A stretch of 64,000 nucleotides of DNA from Jeotgalibacillus haloalkalitolerans. GTDB lineage: Bacteria > Bacillota > Bacilli > Bacillales > Jeotgalibacillaceae. Shown piece by piece: positions 35,713-43,506 of this stretch (its first letter is position 1; the number at the start of each line of letters is the position of its first letter). The DNA lies in contig NZ_JAXQNN010000001.1 of assembly GCF_034427455.1 (NCBI RefSeq), forward strand, positions 558,001-622,000, given 5' to 3'. The position numbers were made by a program, and so were the translations under genes. The notes beneath the pieces were generated by a model. That model had not been told where the DNA came from, did not search any database, and worked only from the letters and a program-made list of their open reading frames with translations.

Positions 35713-36582
35713 ATGATTAAGCTAATTGCATCTGATATGGATGGCACACTGCTGAATGGCAGTCACGAAGTAGGGCAGGAAACGATCAACGCAATTAAAG
35801 AAGCGAAAGATGCCGGGATTGAAGTGATCATTGCAACCGGCAGATCATATAAAGAAGCGGTATTGCCAATTAAAAACGCTGGGCTGTCACTCCCGTTAAT
35901 CGTGGTAAACGGTGCTGAAATACGCGACACAGAGGGGAATCAGCTTTACAAGAAAGGCCTGAGCGCTGAAAAAGCAGAAGCAGCAGCAGATGCCCTTGAG
36001 AAGCTGGATGTTTACTTTGAAATTTATACTGAGAATGGTACGTATACAAACCATAAAGAGCACGGCATTCAGTTGTTAATTGATATTTTCCTGACGTCGA
36101 ATCCGGATACGCCGCTTCCACACGTAAAGGAAGAAGCAGCAAACCGCTATGATGAGGGGCATGTACATGTAGTAGATGACTATCACGAAGTATTCAATTC
36201 CTCAGAAACCGTCTATAAGTTTCTGGCCTTTTCATCAAAGCCGGAAAAGCTGGAGCAGGCGAAGGAAGCACTGAACGAAATGGGCGGACTTGCAATCAGT
36301 TCTTCAGGTAAAGAAAACCTTGAGATCACAAGTGTAGATGCGCAAAAGGGACTTGCCCTTGAATGGTATGTGAACCAGCGCGGGATTGAATCAGATGATG
36401 TCATGGCAATTGGTGACAATTATAATGATGTTTCAATGATGAAGCTTGCAGGCTGGTCAGTTGCAATGGGCAACGCACCAAAGGATATTCAGCAGATCTG
36501 CCGTTACGTTACTTCAACAAACCGTGAAGAAGGCGTAGCCAAAGCGATCCGTAAGTTAACTGAAACTGAAGCAAAAGTATAA
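35713..36582 (+). CDS. HAD superfamily phosphatase, Cof-type (IIB)
   Basis: A 289-residue cytoplasmic phosphatase. Motif I IASDMDGTLLN holds the nucleophile Asp8 and Asp10; motif II IIATGRSY follows near 42; the C2B cap lies between about 85 and 195; motif III Lys is in EKLEQAKE/QKGLALEWY; motif IV reads MAIGDNYNDVSMMKLAG near 235. Such enzymes act on sugar phosphates, FMN or PLP; the substrate is open. AAGGTGAAGAG precedes the ATG at 35713, which starts the conserved domain; a longer frame from 35674 is not supported. Confidence 0.92.
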   Translation: MIKLIASDMDGTLLNGSHEVGQETINAIKEAKDAGIEVIIATGRSYKEAVLPIKNAGLSLPLIVVNGAEIRDTEGNQLYKKGLSAEKAEAAADALEKLDVYFEIYTENGTYTNHKEHGIQLLIDIFLTSNPDTPLPHVKEEAANRYDEGHVHVVDDYHEVFNSSETVYKFLAFSSKPEKLEQAKEALNEMGGLAISSSGKENLEITSVDAQKGLALEWYVNQRGIESDDVMAIGDNYNDVSMMKLAGWSVAMGNAPKDIQQICRYVTSTNREEGVAKAIRKLTETEAKV

Positions 36583-36587
36583 AGTTG

Positions 36588-36620
36588 AGCCGTTTCCTGA
36601 ATTGGGAGCGGCTTGTTTTG
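36588..36620 (+). terminator. Terminator after the HAD phosphatase gene
   Basis: AGCCGTTTCC pairs imperfectly with GGGAGCGGCT, followed by TGTTTTG. Confidence 0.7.
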
Positions 36621-36640
36621 TGTGTATGCGGAGCTGAAAG

Positions 36641-36908
36641 AGCGCCTTCCGCTTTTCTAGGTGTCCAGCTCCAGCAGGCAGGTCCTCGAGTCATAAGCCG
36701 TTTTGAGAAAATGGGGAAGGTCGCCCATTTCTCTCAAGCCGTCTTATGCTTGTCGGACCTGAACGCCTGCTTCCGCTTTTCTAGGTGTCCAGCTCCAGGC
36801 GCTAGCTCTTCGGGTCATAATCCACATAGCGGTAAACGGGAAAGTTCGCCCATTTTCCGCTATGCGGATTATGCCTGTCAGAGCTGAACGAGCGCCTTCC
36901 GCTTTTCT
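36641..36908. repeat. Tandem pair of ~125-bp structured repeats with covarying stems
   Basis: The word TTCCGCTTTTCT stands at 36647, 36771 and 36897 and bounds two units of 124 and 126 bases. In unit 1 the arms AGCAGGC/GCCTGCT, AGGTCC/GGACCT and CATAAG/CTTATG pair. In unit 2 the same positions read AGGCGCT/AGCGCCT, AGCTCT/AGAGCT and CATAATCC/GGATTATG. The sequence changes but the pairing is kept, so each unit is selected as, or copied with, a long hairpin. Similar CGCTTTTCTAGGTGTCCAGCTCC elements are common in bacilli, function unknown. Confidence 0.8.
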
Positions 36909-36913
36909 GTGAT

Positions 36914-36936
36914 ACACTTTTTAAAAAGTGTTTTTT
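36914..36936 (+). promoter_or_regulatory. Perfect palindrome with T run just before the fructokinase ribosome site
   Basis: ACACTTTTTAAAAAGTGT is an 18-base perfect palindrome followed by five T, ending four bases before the fructokinase AGGAGGG. It is shaped like a short terminator and could be an attenuator or an operator. Confidence 0.45.
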
Positions 36937-36953
36937 CACAGGAGGGTTTTCAG

Positions 36954-37889
36954 ATGAAAAAAGGTGTTATTTCATTAGGAGAAGCTTTGATTGATTTTAT
37001 TCCAACAGATGAAACAAATGACTTCTATTATAAAAGTCCGGGCGGTGCACCGGCTAACGTAGCTGTAGGTGTAGCGCGTCTGGGGCTGCCATCTTACTTT
37101 GCCGGAAAAGTAGGGGAGGATGTGCTTGGCAGATTTCTGGAGCGTACGTTAAAAAACTACGGTGTGAATACTGACTATATGCACTTTGATCAGGACAATC
37201 GTACAGGTGTTGTATTCGTCACACTGGACAATGGGGAGCGCAGCTTTGATTTTTACATAGATCCGAGTGCGGACAGATTTTACAAAGCTGAAGAGCTGGA
37301 CCCGGCGCTATTTGAGGAATCCAGAATTCTGCATTTTGGTTCGATTTCCATGATTAGTGAGCCATCTAAAACAGCAACGAAAAAAGCGGTTGAACTGGCG
37401 CGTGAAAAAGGGATGATCATTTCTTATGATCCGAATCTTCGTATGTCACTATGGCCAAATGAAGAAGAAGCGCGCAGAACGATTTCTTCTATGCTGGATC
37501 AGGCGGATGTCGTTAAGATTTCAGAAGAAGAACTGGAATTTTTAACTGGCACGGCTGACATCCAAAAAGGTGCCGAGGTGATGAAGCAGTTCGGAATTCC
37601 GCTCTTACTGATCACAATGGGTGCTGAAGGGAGCTGGGTATTCACGCAGACGGATACGCGTCACGTGCCGGCGAATAAAGTTCAGGCAGTTGATACAACA
37701 GGTGCTGGCGATGCATTTGTTTCAGGCATGCTGTATTCGCTTCATGAATATGAAGGAGAAGTACGTGACCTGAAGCTTGAGCGTGCAGTTGAAATGGTAG
37801 AGCTTGCAAGCCGTTCAGGCGCACTTGCTGCTTCAGTGAAGGGTGCGATGACTGCACTGCCGACGATTGAGGAATTAAAAAAGGCATAA
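36954..37889 (+). CDS. Fructokinase / PfkB family sugar kinase
   Basis: A 311-residue ribokinase-fold kinase. Family motif 1 is SPGGAPANVAVGVARLGLPS near residue 28 and motif 2 is AVDTTGAGDAFVSGML near residue 245, containing the catalytic base Asp. The start GVISLGEALIDFIP is that of bacterial fructokinases (ScrK type), which convert fructose to fructose 6-phosphate; 2-keto-3-deoxygluconate kinase is an alternative. AGGAGGG lies seven bases before the ATG at 36954; the longer frame from 36909 runs through the palindrome. No transporter is adjacent. Confidence 0.87.
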   Translation: MKKGVISLGEALIDFIPTDETNDFYYKSPGGAPANVAVGVARLGLPSYFAGKVGEDVLGRFLERTLKNYGVNTDYMHFDQDNRTGVVFVTLDNGERSFDFYIDPSADRFYKAEELDPALFEESRILHFGSISMISEPSKTATKKAVELAREKGMIISYDPNLRMSLWPNEEEARRTISSMLDQADVVKISEEELEFLTGTADIQKGAEVMKQFGIPLLLITMGAEGSWVFTQTDTRHVPANKVQAVDTTGAGDAFVSGMLYSLHEYEGEVRDLKLERAVEMVELASRSGALAASVKGAMTALPTIEELKKA

Positions 37890-37892
37890 TAA

Positions 37893-37943
37893 AACGCCCG
37901 TTTGGTGAACGACTTTTGTCGCTGCCAAACGGGCATTTTTTAA
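37893..37943. terminator. Bidirectional terminator between fructokinase and bshB2
   Basis: GCCCGTTTGG and CCAAACGGGC pair across a ~26-base loop with its own weak pairing, followed by six T on the plus strand. Confidence 0.8.
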
Positions 37944-38617
37944 ATGTATCCCTGATCAAACCGATAGTTGAAAAACCTTTCCTGTGTCACCCACTGAATC
38001 GCTTCAGGATCGTTTTCTCCGAGTCTTTTTTCAAGATCCTCAAGCATCCAGGCTGTTTGTGAGATATGGGCGCGCATTGCGTTGAGCTTTACATCCATTA
38101 CCTCTGTTACATCGTTGACAACATCCGGCTCTCCAAGTTCTTCTGCCGTGTTATTGGCAAACGCAACACAGTGAAGCTTTGGACGTTTTTCCATCCGGTG
38201 CACGGCTCTGACTACTGCACGTGCAGTTGCTTCATGGTCAGGATGAACGCAATAGTCCGGATAAAATGTAATCACAAGGGAAGGGTTCGTTTCCTTTATA
38301 AGTGATTCCATCATTTCAACCATATATTCATCATCTTCAAACTCAACTGTCTTATCACGCAGCCCCATCATGCGCAGGTCAGTCAGTCCCATTGCGGTCG
38401 CAGCTGCTTTTAATTCTTTTTTACGGATGTCAGGAAGAGATTCTCTTGTTGCAAATGGCGGGTTACCAAGGTTTCTTCCCATCTGGCCAAGCGTCAGACA
38501 TGCATATGTGACACCGGTGCCGTTCTTAATATGAGATGCAATCGTGCCGGATACGCCGAACGCTTCATCGTCGGGGTGCGGGAACACGACCAGTACGTGA
38601 TTTTCCTGTTCAATCAT
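37940..38617 (-). CDS. bshB2: Bacillithiol biosynthesis deacetylase BshB2
   Basis: A 225-residue zinc hydrolase of the LmbE/PIG-L family. The metal motif is FPHPDDEAFG (His14, Asp17) with the second site HPDHEA near residue 124. Bacilli carry two such enzymes; the one next to a YojF protein is BshB2 (YojG), which deacetylates N-acetylglucosaminyl malate in bacillithiol synthesis and can act on conjugates. Here yojF lies directly upstream, as in B. subtilis. The gene starts 18 bases after yojF, preceded by GGAAGGAG. Confidence 0.93.
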   Translation of the reverse strand: MIEQENHVLVVFPHPDDEAFGVSGTIASHIKNGTGVTYACLTLGQMGRNLGNPPFATRESLPDIRKKELKAAATAMGLTDLRMMGLRDKTVEFEDDEYMVEMMESLIKETNPSLVITFYPDYCVHPDHEATARAVVRAVHRMEKRPKLHCVAFANNTAEELGEPDVVNDVTEVMDVKLNAMRAHISQTAWMLEDLEKRLGENDPEAIQWVTQERFFNYRFDQGYI

Positions 38618-38635
38618 ATTTCTGACTCCTTCCTG

Positions 38636-38989
38636 TTACTCAAAAGGTGTTTCGCTGATCTGCAGTGAAACAGCAAGCTTACCCTGATGGTCATGTCCGG
38701 CCATCAGCAGCCTTCCTTTATCATCAAGCTCGTAATGTGTGATGCCCTGTGCATAAATCCATCCGAGGTCTCCAAGCTTTAAACCAACTCGTGATGGCGG
38801 GTCACCAATAATTTTTCCAAGCTCATATTCCACTTTTGCATTTCTGATAAAAGCTCCTGCATTGAAAAACTTTTCATCGAAATGGGAAGCGTACGAACCG
38901 TTTGTTGTTTCTAAATGGATATATACTTCTTTGTTTGCAAAGCTGTTAATCAGTTTTTGTACGTCATCTATTTTGACAGGCTCCATCAT
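38636..38989 (-). CDS. yojF: YojF family protein (DUF1806), partner of BshB2
   Basis: A 116-117-residue soluble protein. The pattern YIHLETTNGSYASHF...GAFIRNAKVEYELGKI...VGLKLGDLGWIYAQGITHYELD is that of YojF. It has no known activity but always travels with bshB2. AGGAGG is three bases before the first ATG and six before the second (38986), so the second may be the true start. The two genes form an operon. Confidence 0.9.
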   Translation of the reverse strand: MMEPVKIDDVQKLINSFANKEVYIHLETTNGSYASHFDEKFFNAGAFIRNAKVEYELGKIIGDPPSRVGLKLGDLGWIYAQGITHYELDDKGRLLMAGHDHQGKLAVSLQISETPFE

Positions 38990-39075
38990 GCTCCTCCTTG
39001 CCTTTAATCATATGCTCTATTTTACTTCAAAACTTTCCGGAATGCGAAAAGGCTGTTTCAGTTTCCTGTAAAATA

Positions 39076-39106
39076 ACAAAAAGCCGCGTGGGCGGCTTTT
39101 TGTTAT
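39076..39106. terminator. Terminator between yojF and the small membrane protein gene
   Basis: AACAAAAAGCCGC pairs perfectly with GCGGCTTTTTGTT around GTGG. It ends the gene at 39103-39375 on the minus strand and is symmetric. Confidence 0.88.
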
Positions 39107-39375
39107 GATGGGTCTTTTATTTTACGTTCGTTTTCTTTATCAGGGGTATAGCCTGATTGATTTTCTCTTTCCGGTGTGCGGTCTGTGTGAAGTGGTGCTT
39201 CATTATTTTGACTGATCTGCTGCTTGCGCTGACCGGTATAGGCAGCTACAGCAATTACAGCGATCACACCGCCGATCAGCCCGGCTATAGCAGAGATCCC
39301 AAGTGACCCGGTGATCAGATAAAAGCCGCCAAACACACCAAGTATCACAGCAAGTGCAATAATAAAGTTTATCAT
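39103..39375 (-). CDS. Small two-helix membrane protein, hypothetical
   Basis: A 90-residue protein: two hydrophobic helices (INFIIALAVILGVFGGFYLI and GISAIAGLIGGVIAVIAVAAY) joined by a short turn, then a hydrophilic, strongly charged tail of about 40 residues (HTDRTPERENQ, PDKENERK). I do not recognise the family. GAGGTG stands seven bases before the ATG at 39375. It has its own terminator. Confidence 0.65.
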   Translation of the reverse strand: MINFIIALAVILGVFGGFYLITGSLGISAIAGLIGGVIAVIAVAAYTGQRKQQISQNNEAPLHTDRTPERENQSGYTPDKENERKIKDPS

Positions 39376-39445
39376 GGTTTCACCTCATTTAAAGAATCAC
39401 TATTTCTTACGTGTATTCCTTAAATTAGCAAAACTAAACTTTTCA

Positions 39446-40285
39446 TTACGCATTCAATGTTTCTTTGTTTACAGTCACTTTGCCAAACCGGCTGTGTGCC
39501 CCGTGCATAACAGGTCCTACATATTCATTCAGGCGCCAGCCGTGGTGAATTGCTGATGTAACAAATTCTTTTGCGTTCGTAACGGCTTCTTTCAACTCGA
39601 GGCCGTTGGCAAGATTAGCAGTGATTGCAGCTGCAAATGTACAGCCAGCCCCGTGATTATAAGAAGTATCTGCTTTTTCTGCTTCAAGTAAAATAAACGT
39701 CTCGCCGTCATAGAATAAATCAACTGCCTGATCGTGTTCGAGCTGCTTACCGCCTTTAACGACAACAGATTTTGCACCCATCTCAACGATTTTAGCTGCT
39801 GCTGCTTTCATATCTTCTATTGTGCGTATTGGTCCAACACCTGACAGCTGCCATGCTTCGAACAGGTTAGGTGTAACCACCATTGCACGCGGTAACAGAT
39901 GCTCCTGCATAGCGCCAACTGTCTCAGGGTGCAGTACTTCATCCTCACCTTTACATACCATTACAGGATCAATGACTACTTTATCAGTTTCAGAGCGGTC
40001 GATTGCCTGAGCAGCAGTCTCAATAATTTCCACTGATCCAAGCATCCCTGTTTTTAAAGCGGAAATACCTGTAGACAGGGCAGTGTCGATCTGCGCCTTC
40101 AGTGTGTCAATTGGTAGCGGGTGTACATTATGCGCCCAGTGATTTGCCGGGTCCATTGTTACCACTGTCGTAAGAGCCGTCATACCATACGTGCCGTGCT
40201 CCTGAAACGTTTTAAGGTCAGCCTGAATGCCTGCGCCACCACTTGTATCTGATCCTGCGATTGTTAATGTTTTATTTAAAGACAT
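39446..40285 (-). CDS. pdxK: Pyridoxal / hydroxymethylpyrimidine kinase (ThiD2-type PdxK)
   Basis: A 279-residue ribokinase-fold kinase. TIAGSDTSGGAGIQADLKTF at the start, the MLGS and DPVMV strands, and NHGAGCTFAAAITANLA with the Cys that marks the bacillar PdxK/ThiD2 subgroup are all seen. B. subtilis PdxK (YwdB) phosphorylates pyridoxal, pyridoxine and pyridoxamine for the PLP salvage route; HMP kinase activity is possible. GGAGGG lies seven bases before the ATG at 40285. It stands near ung as in B. subtilis. Confidence 0.92.
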   Translation of the reverse strand: MSLNKTLTIAGSDTSGGAGIQADLKTFQEHGTYGMTALTTVVTMDPANHWAHNVHPLPIDTLKAQIDTALSTGISALKTGMLGSVEIIETAAQAIDRSETDKVVIDPVMVCKGEDEVLHPETVGAMQEHLLPRAMVVTPNLFEAWQLSGVGPIRTIEDMKAAAAKIVEMGAKSVVVKGGKQLEHDQAVDLFYDGETFILLEAEKADTSYNHGAGCTFAAAITANLANGLELKEAVTNAKEFVTSAIHHGWRLNEYVGPVMHGAHSRFGKVTVNKETLNA

Positions 40286-40509
40286 AAAAAACCCTCCAAA
40301 GATTATTTCCTTCATCATAGCACGCGTGGGGAATGTTTGAAAACGTCCTGCATTTCCCGGGAAATAGTGATGAATTTTGACAGATATTTGTCATAACCGG
40401 GCAATACCGACAGACTGTAAGAAGGAACTGGTTTCCAACGATCGGCAAGTTCCGTATAATAAAGACTGGTTATAAAAAATCCAGCTGTAAGCTGTTAAAT
40501 GGTGATGAA

Positions 40510-41118
40510 ATGAGCAAAGGTTTGAAGAATTTAGTGTTTGGAATGTTAACGTTAGCTATAATTGCAGGGGCGGGAGTCTTGGGATTTCAATACATATTTG
40601 GCGATAATCAGCAACAGAGGTCTGCAACTTTTGTTGAACAGATTAAAGATATGAATGCTCTTGCAACTTCACAGGCTTTTGTTAAAACAGTTATTGATGA
40701 AAAAGATAACGAGGTTTTCGGACTGGACATTAAGTGGAAACTACCAGGCACAGAGCGCAGAGTGTTTTTAGTTGTGCCGGGTACAGTACTTGCAGGTATT
40801 GATATGGATCAGCTGTCAGAGGACGATGTTGAAGTGAATGAAGAGGAGAAAACAGTTTCTCTGACGCTTCCGCGTGCGAAACTGCTTCAGGATCCTGCCA
40901 TTCAGGCGGATGAGGTGGAAACCTTCACGACTGAAGGAATCTTCCGCAGTGCCATAAACCTGGAGGAAAGTATTGATTATATAGCTGTTGCGCAGGAAAA
41001 AATTAAAAAAGAAGCAATTGAACAGGGTGTGCTTGAGCGGGCAGAAATCAATGCTGAACTGGCATTAACCGAGTTCTTTGAATTCACGGGGTATGACGCT
41101 GACATAACATTCGAATAA
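40510..41118 (+). CDS. Membrane-anchored DUF4230-like protein
   Basis: A 202-residue protein with one N-terminal helix (LVFGMLTLAIIAGAGVLGF) and an extracytoplasmic domain. FLVVPGTVLAGIDMDQLSEDDVEVNEEEKTVSLTLPRAKLLQDP resembles the DUF4230 core. Function unknown. The ribosome site GGTGATG is modest. It runs into ung after 15 bases, so the two are probably cotranscribed; a TATAAT box at 40456 with a poor -35 may drive the operon. Confidence 0.75.
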   Translation: MSKGLKNLVFGMLTLAIIAGAGVLGFQYIFGDNQQQRSATFVEQIKDMNALATSQAFVKTVIDEKDNEVFGLDIKWKLPGTERRVFLVVPGTVLAGIDMDQLSEDDVEVNEEEKTVSLTLPRAKLLQDPAIQADEVETFTTEGIFRSAINLEESIDYIAVAQEKIKKEAIEQGVLERAEINAELALTEFFEFTGYDADITFE

Positions 41119-41133
41119 CAGGGGTGATCATAT

Positions 41134-41805
41134 ATGGGTGTAAATATTCAAAACGATTGGCAGGACAAGCTTCAGCCGGTTTTTGATGAACCGGAGTACC
41201 AGCAGTTAAGAGAATTTCTCAAGCAGGAATACAGCTCAGGTAAAGTATTTCCACCAATGGATGATATTTATGCAGCGTTCAAGCGGACACCTTTTCATAA
41301 AGTGAAGGCGGTTATTCTCGGTCAGGATCCTTATCATGGAGAGGGCCAGGCGCACGGGCTCAGCTTTTCCGTGCAGGAGGGAACAAGAATTCCTCCGTCA
41401 CTGCAGAATATTTTTAAAGAATTGAAGGAAGATGTAGACGTTGATCCGCCAAAGTCGGGGGATTTAACGAAGTGGGCAGATGAAGGCGTCCTTTTGCTGA
41501 ATACAGTTCTGACAGTAAAGGAAGGACAGGCTCATTCTCATAAGGGAAAAGGCTGGGAGCAGCTCACTGATGAGGCAATCAGGCTTTTAGGTGAGAGGGA
41601 AGAACCGCTTGTGTTCATTTTATGGGGCAAGCCCGCTCAGGCTAAAAGCAGGCTGATTGATACAGATAAACATTTGATACTCAATTCGCCGCACCCAAGC
41701 CCGCTCGCTGCACACAGAGGTTTCTTCGGCAGTCAGCCATTTTCCAAAACGAACAAATATTTAAAGGAGCACGGCATCGACCCGATCAACTGGTCACTTG
41801 ATTGA
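41134..41805 (+). CDS. ung: Uracil-DNA glycosylase, family 1
   Basis: A 223-residue enzyme that removes uracil from DNA. The water-activating loop VILGQDPYHGEGQAHGLSFSV holds catalytic Asp65; GVLLLNTVLTV provides the uracil-binding Asn; LNSPHPSPLAAHRGFFGS is the leucine loop with the second catalytic His. Length matches B. subtilis Ung (225). GGGGTGATC precedes the ATG. It overlaps the upstream reach of the small Cys-rich gene, forming an operon with it. Confidence 0.97.
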   Translation: MGVNIQNDWQDKLQPVFDEPEYQQLREFLKQEYSSGKVFPPMDDIYAAFKRTPFHKVKAVILGQDPYHGEGQAHGLSFSVQEGTRIPPSLQNIFKELKEDVDVDPPKSGDLTKWADEGVLLLNTVLTVKEGQAHSHKGKGWEQLTDEAIRLLGEREEPLVFILWGKPAQAKSRLIDTDKHLILNSPHPSPLAAHRGFFGSQPFSKTNKYLKEHGIDPINWSLD

Positions 41806-41819
41806 AGGAGGCATTCGTT

Positions 41820-42008
41820 TTGGCTGAATCAAAGCGTATTAACTGCAATGCGTGTAAATACTATTATGTAACCTGGGATCCGAACTTTCCCAAAGGATGC
41901 AAAGCGCATGGGTTCAAAACCAGACACCTTCCATCACTCGAAGTGTTCAGGGCATCCGGACAGCCATGCTATGCATTTGAACCAAAGCAGGGAAGGAGAT
42001 CGACATGA
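41820..42008 (+). CDS. Small Cys-rich protein downstream of ung (zinc-finger-like)
   Basis: A 62-residue protein with a CNACKYYYVTWDPNFPKGC pair spacing (Cys9 and Cys12, then Cys28) and a final GQPCYAF Cys. Four cysteines suggest a small metal-binding fold. Related short uncharacterised proteins follow ung in many bacilli. AAGGAGG at 41805-41811 is eight bases before the TTG at 41820, which decides the start; a TTG at 41802 overlaps the ribosome site. The stop overlaps the next start (ATGA-type). Confidence 0.78.
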   Translation: MAESKRINCNACKYYYVTWDPNFPKGCKAHGFKTRHLPSLEVFRASGQPCYAFEPKQGRRST

Positions 42009-42292
42009 ATATTTCATACGAACAGCTTCTTCAGAAAATTTCACAGGAAGCGAATAAAGCACAGGGAGCAGCGCCTGGTCGTCAGCGCGAGCATTTGCGC
42101 TCTATACAGACATTATGCGAGCTTGCACTTGGACAGGAGGAATCGGCGCCTGCACCAGGAAGGCAGCCACAGCCCCCGGTCCAGCCGGTAATGCAGCCGC
42201 AGCAGGTCCAATCCTATCAGCAGCCAAGCCCGCTGCAGGAAAAGCCGATCGAAACAGACGGCGGCAATGGTGATTCATTGTTTGATTTTTAA
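42005..42292 (+). CDS. ywdI: YwdI-like DUF5327 protein
   Basis: A 95-residue soluble protein. The N-terminal 45 residues form a helical pair (YEQLLQKISQEANKAQ and REHLRSIQTLCELALGQ), followed by a Pro/Gln-rich low-complexity linker (QPQPPVQPVMQPQQVQ) and a closing GDSLFDF motif. This layout matches YwdI/DUF5327, of unknown function, encoded next to ung in B. subtilis. The start overlaps the stop of the preceding gene by four bases. Confidence 0.78.
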   Translation: MNISYEQLLQKISQEANKAQGAAPGRQREHLRSIQTLCELALGQEESAPAPGRQPQPPVQPVMQPQQVQSYQQPSPLQEKPIETDGGNGDSLFDF

Positions 42293-42304
42293 AGTAATTA
42301 TCTT

Positions 42305-42445
42305 ATGGAACCGCTATTGGTTTGCGCTTCAGGCGGACGCTTTCCGCGCGGCGTGCGCTGAGCCTCCTCGGCTTTGCCTGTGGGGTCTCAGCTCTCACGC
42401 TCCTCGCGCTGGAGTCGCCGCCTTACGCGCAAACCAATAGCTAGA
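42305..42445. repeat. GC-rich dispersed palindromic element, reverse orientation
   Basis: The element is closed by perfect 14-base terminal inverted repeats, CTATTGGTTTGCGC at 42314-42327 and GCGCAAACCAATAG at 42427-42440. Inside are CGCTTTCCGCGCGGCG, TGAGCCTCCTCGGC and GGGGTCTCAGC blocks shared with the other copies. It pairs with the forward copy at 42505-42630. Confidence 0.75.
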
Positions 42446-42504
42446 ATTTTACAAATCATTTAAAAACCGTTTTTGAGTGATAATTTGATATATTGAGCTG
42501 GTGG

Positions 42505-42630
42505 TTGGAGTGGGGGGACGGAGACTCCCGCCCCAGGAGGGGACAGGTGAGACCAGGTATGGCGAAGCCTGTGGGCTCAGCGCCCGGGGGCAGGAAAGCG
42601 CAGTCCCCCACGGGAACCATCAGCGGTTAA
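42505..42630. repeat. GC-rich dispersed palindromic element, forward orientation
   Basis: GGGGGGACGGAGACTCCCGC ... GGGACAGGTGAGACC ... GGGCTCAGCGCCCGGGGGC ... GCAGTCCCCCACGGG. The outer bases (AACCATCAGCGGTT) mirror AACCGCTATTGGTT at the start of the element at 42305, making one inverted composite before ywdK. Confidence 0.75.
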
Positions 42631-42658
42631 AAGCTCCAAACAGGAAAGGAAGTCTCAA

Positions 42659-43030
42659 ATGAAAATACTATTAATTATTGGTGCAATCAATGCATTTCTA
42701 TCAGTCGCGCTCGGAGCTTTTGGTGCACATGCACTTGAAGGTAGAGTAGAGCCAAAATACCTTGATACATGGAACACAGCGGTGCAATATCAGATGTTCC
42801 ACGCAACAGCCATCTTAATTACCGGTGTGTTAATCGGCACACTTCCGGCGTCAGGTCTTTTCGGAACTGCGGGCTGGTTATTTGTGGGGGGAATCGTGTT
42901 CTTCTCAGGAAGCCTGTATGTATTAAGTCTCACAGGAATCAGTGTGTTGGGTGCCATCACACCAATTGGCGGTTTGTTGTTCCTGGGTGGATGGGTCTGC
43001 CTGATTATCGCGATTGCTAAAGTTTTATAA
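42659..43030 (+). CDS. ywdK: YwdK-like DUF423 membrane protein
   Basis: A 123-residue protein with four helices. IGAINAFLSVALGAFGAHALEGR at the start and ALGAFGAH, with YQMFHATAIL in the middle, are hallmarks of the DUF423 (UPF0382) family, of unknown function. Length is normal. AGGAAAGGAAG precedes the ATG. In B. subtilis ywdK lies between the ung region and gerQ, as here. Confidence 0.92.
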   Translation: MKILLIIGAINAFLSVALGAFGAHALEGRVEPKYLDTWNTAVQYQMFHATAILITGVLIGTLPASGLFGTAGWLFVGGIVFFSGSLYVLSLTGISVLGAITPIGGLLFLGGWVCLIIAIAKVL

Positions 43031-43032
43031 AA

Positions 43033-43072
43033 AGTAAAGAGAGTCCGATATTCCGGGCTCTCTTTTCGTTTT
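43033..43072. terminator. Bidirectional terminator between ywdK and gerQ
   Basis: AAAGAGAGTCCG pairs with CGGGCTCTCTTTT around ATATTC; the flanking A and T runs serve both convergent genes. Confidence 0.85.
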
Positions 43073-43451
43073 ATTGCCCCACATTATTAAACGGATATTC
43101 GTACTCAATCTCCCCGTCAAACGTTGCATAATCCAGATAAATAAGCGGCAGCAGATATCTTTTTCCGGTATTCGGATCGCTTAAAATCAGATGATCACGT
43201 CCGGCTGCTTCAATAATGCCTTTAAAAATTTTAGCGTTCCAGTCCTTATTGTTTTCAAATGTCATATAGACAGTCGTCGGCTTACCCCGATTTAATCTGA
43301 AAATATTTTCAATATACGATTCTTCCACAGGCGGACGAGCGGGCTGCTGAGCCTGCTGTTGCTGGCCATAGTAGTATTGATAATTAGGGTAGTAACCACC
43401 GTACTGTCCCGTACCGTACTGCCCCGTAGAATAAGATGGATTCATTGTCAT
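43071..43451 (-). CDS. gerQ: Spore coat protein GerQ
   Basis: A 126-residue coat protein. The N-terminal 45 residues are Gly/Tyr/Gln-rich (GQYGTGQYGGYYPNYQYYYG), followed by the conserved globular part YIENIFRLNRGKPTTVYMTFENNKDW...FKGIIEAAGRDHLILSDPNTGKRYLLPLIYLDY. In B. subtilis GerQ is cross-linked into the coat by transglutaminase and holds the cortex enzyme CwlJ in place. GGAGGGAG precedes the ATG. Expression should be in the mother cell; no sigma-E/K promoter was identified by eye. Confidence 0.95.
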   Translation of the reverse strand: MTMNPSYSTGQYGTGQYGGYYPNYQYYYGQQQQAQQPARPPVEESYIENIFRLNRGKPTTVYMTFENNKDWNAKIFKGIIEAAGRDHLILSDPNTGKRYLLPLIYLDYATFDGEIEYEYPFNNVGQ

Positions 43452-43506
43452 TTTTATTCTCCCTCCAGTCAGTTACACAATATGAACAGCAACGCGATTT
43501 TATACA

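Noticed and set aside
36585-36887. 100-codon open frame after the HAD phosphatase gene
   Set aside because: It runs through the tandem hairpin repeats and its residues simply reflect them; no ribosome site or family match.
40378-40400. TTGACAGATATTTGTCATAA palindrome between pdxK and the DUF4230 gene as an operator
   Set aside because: Arms of five to six bases are too short for a firm call, and no regulator is adjacent.
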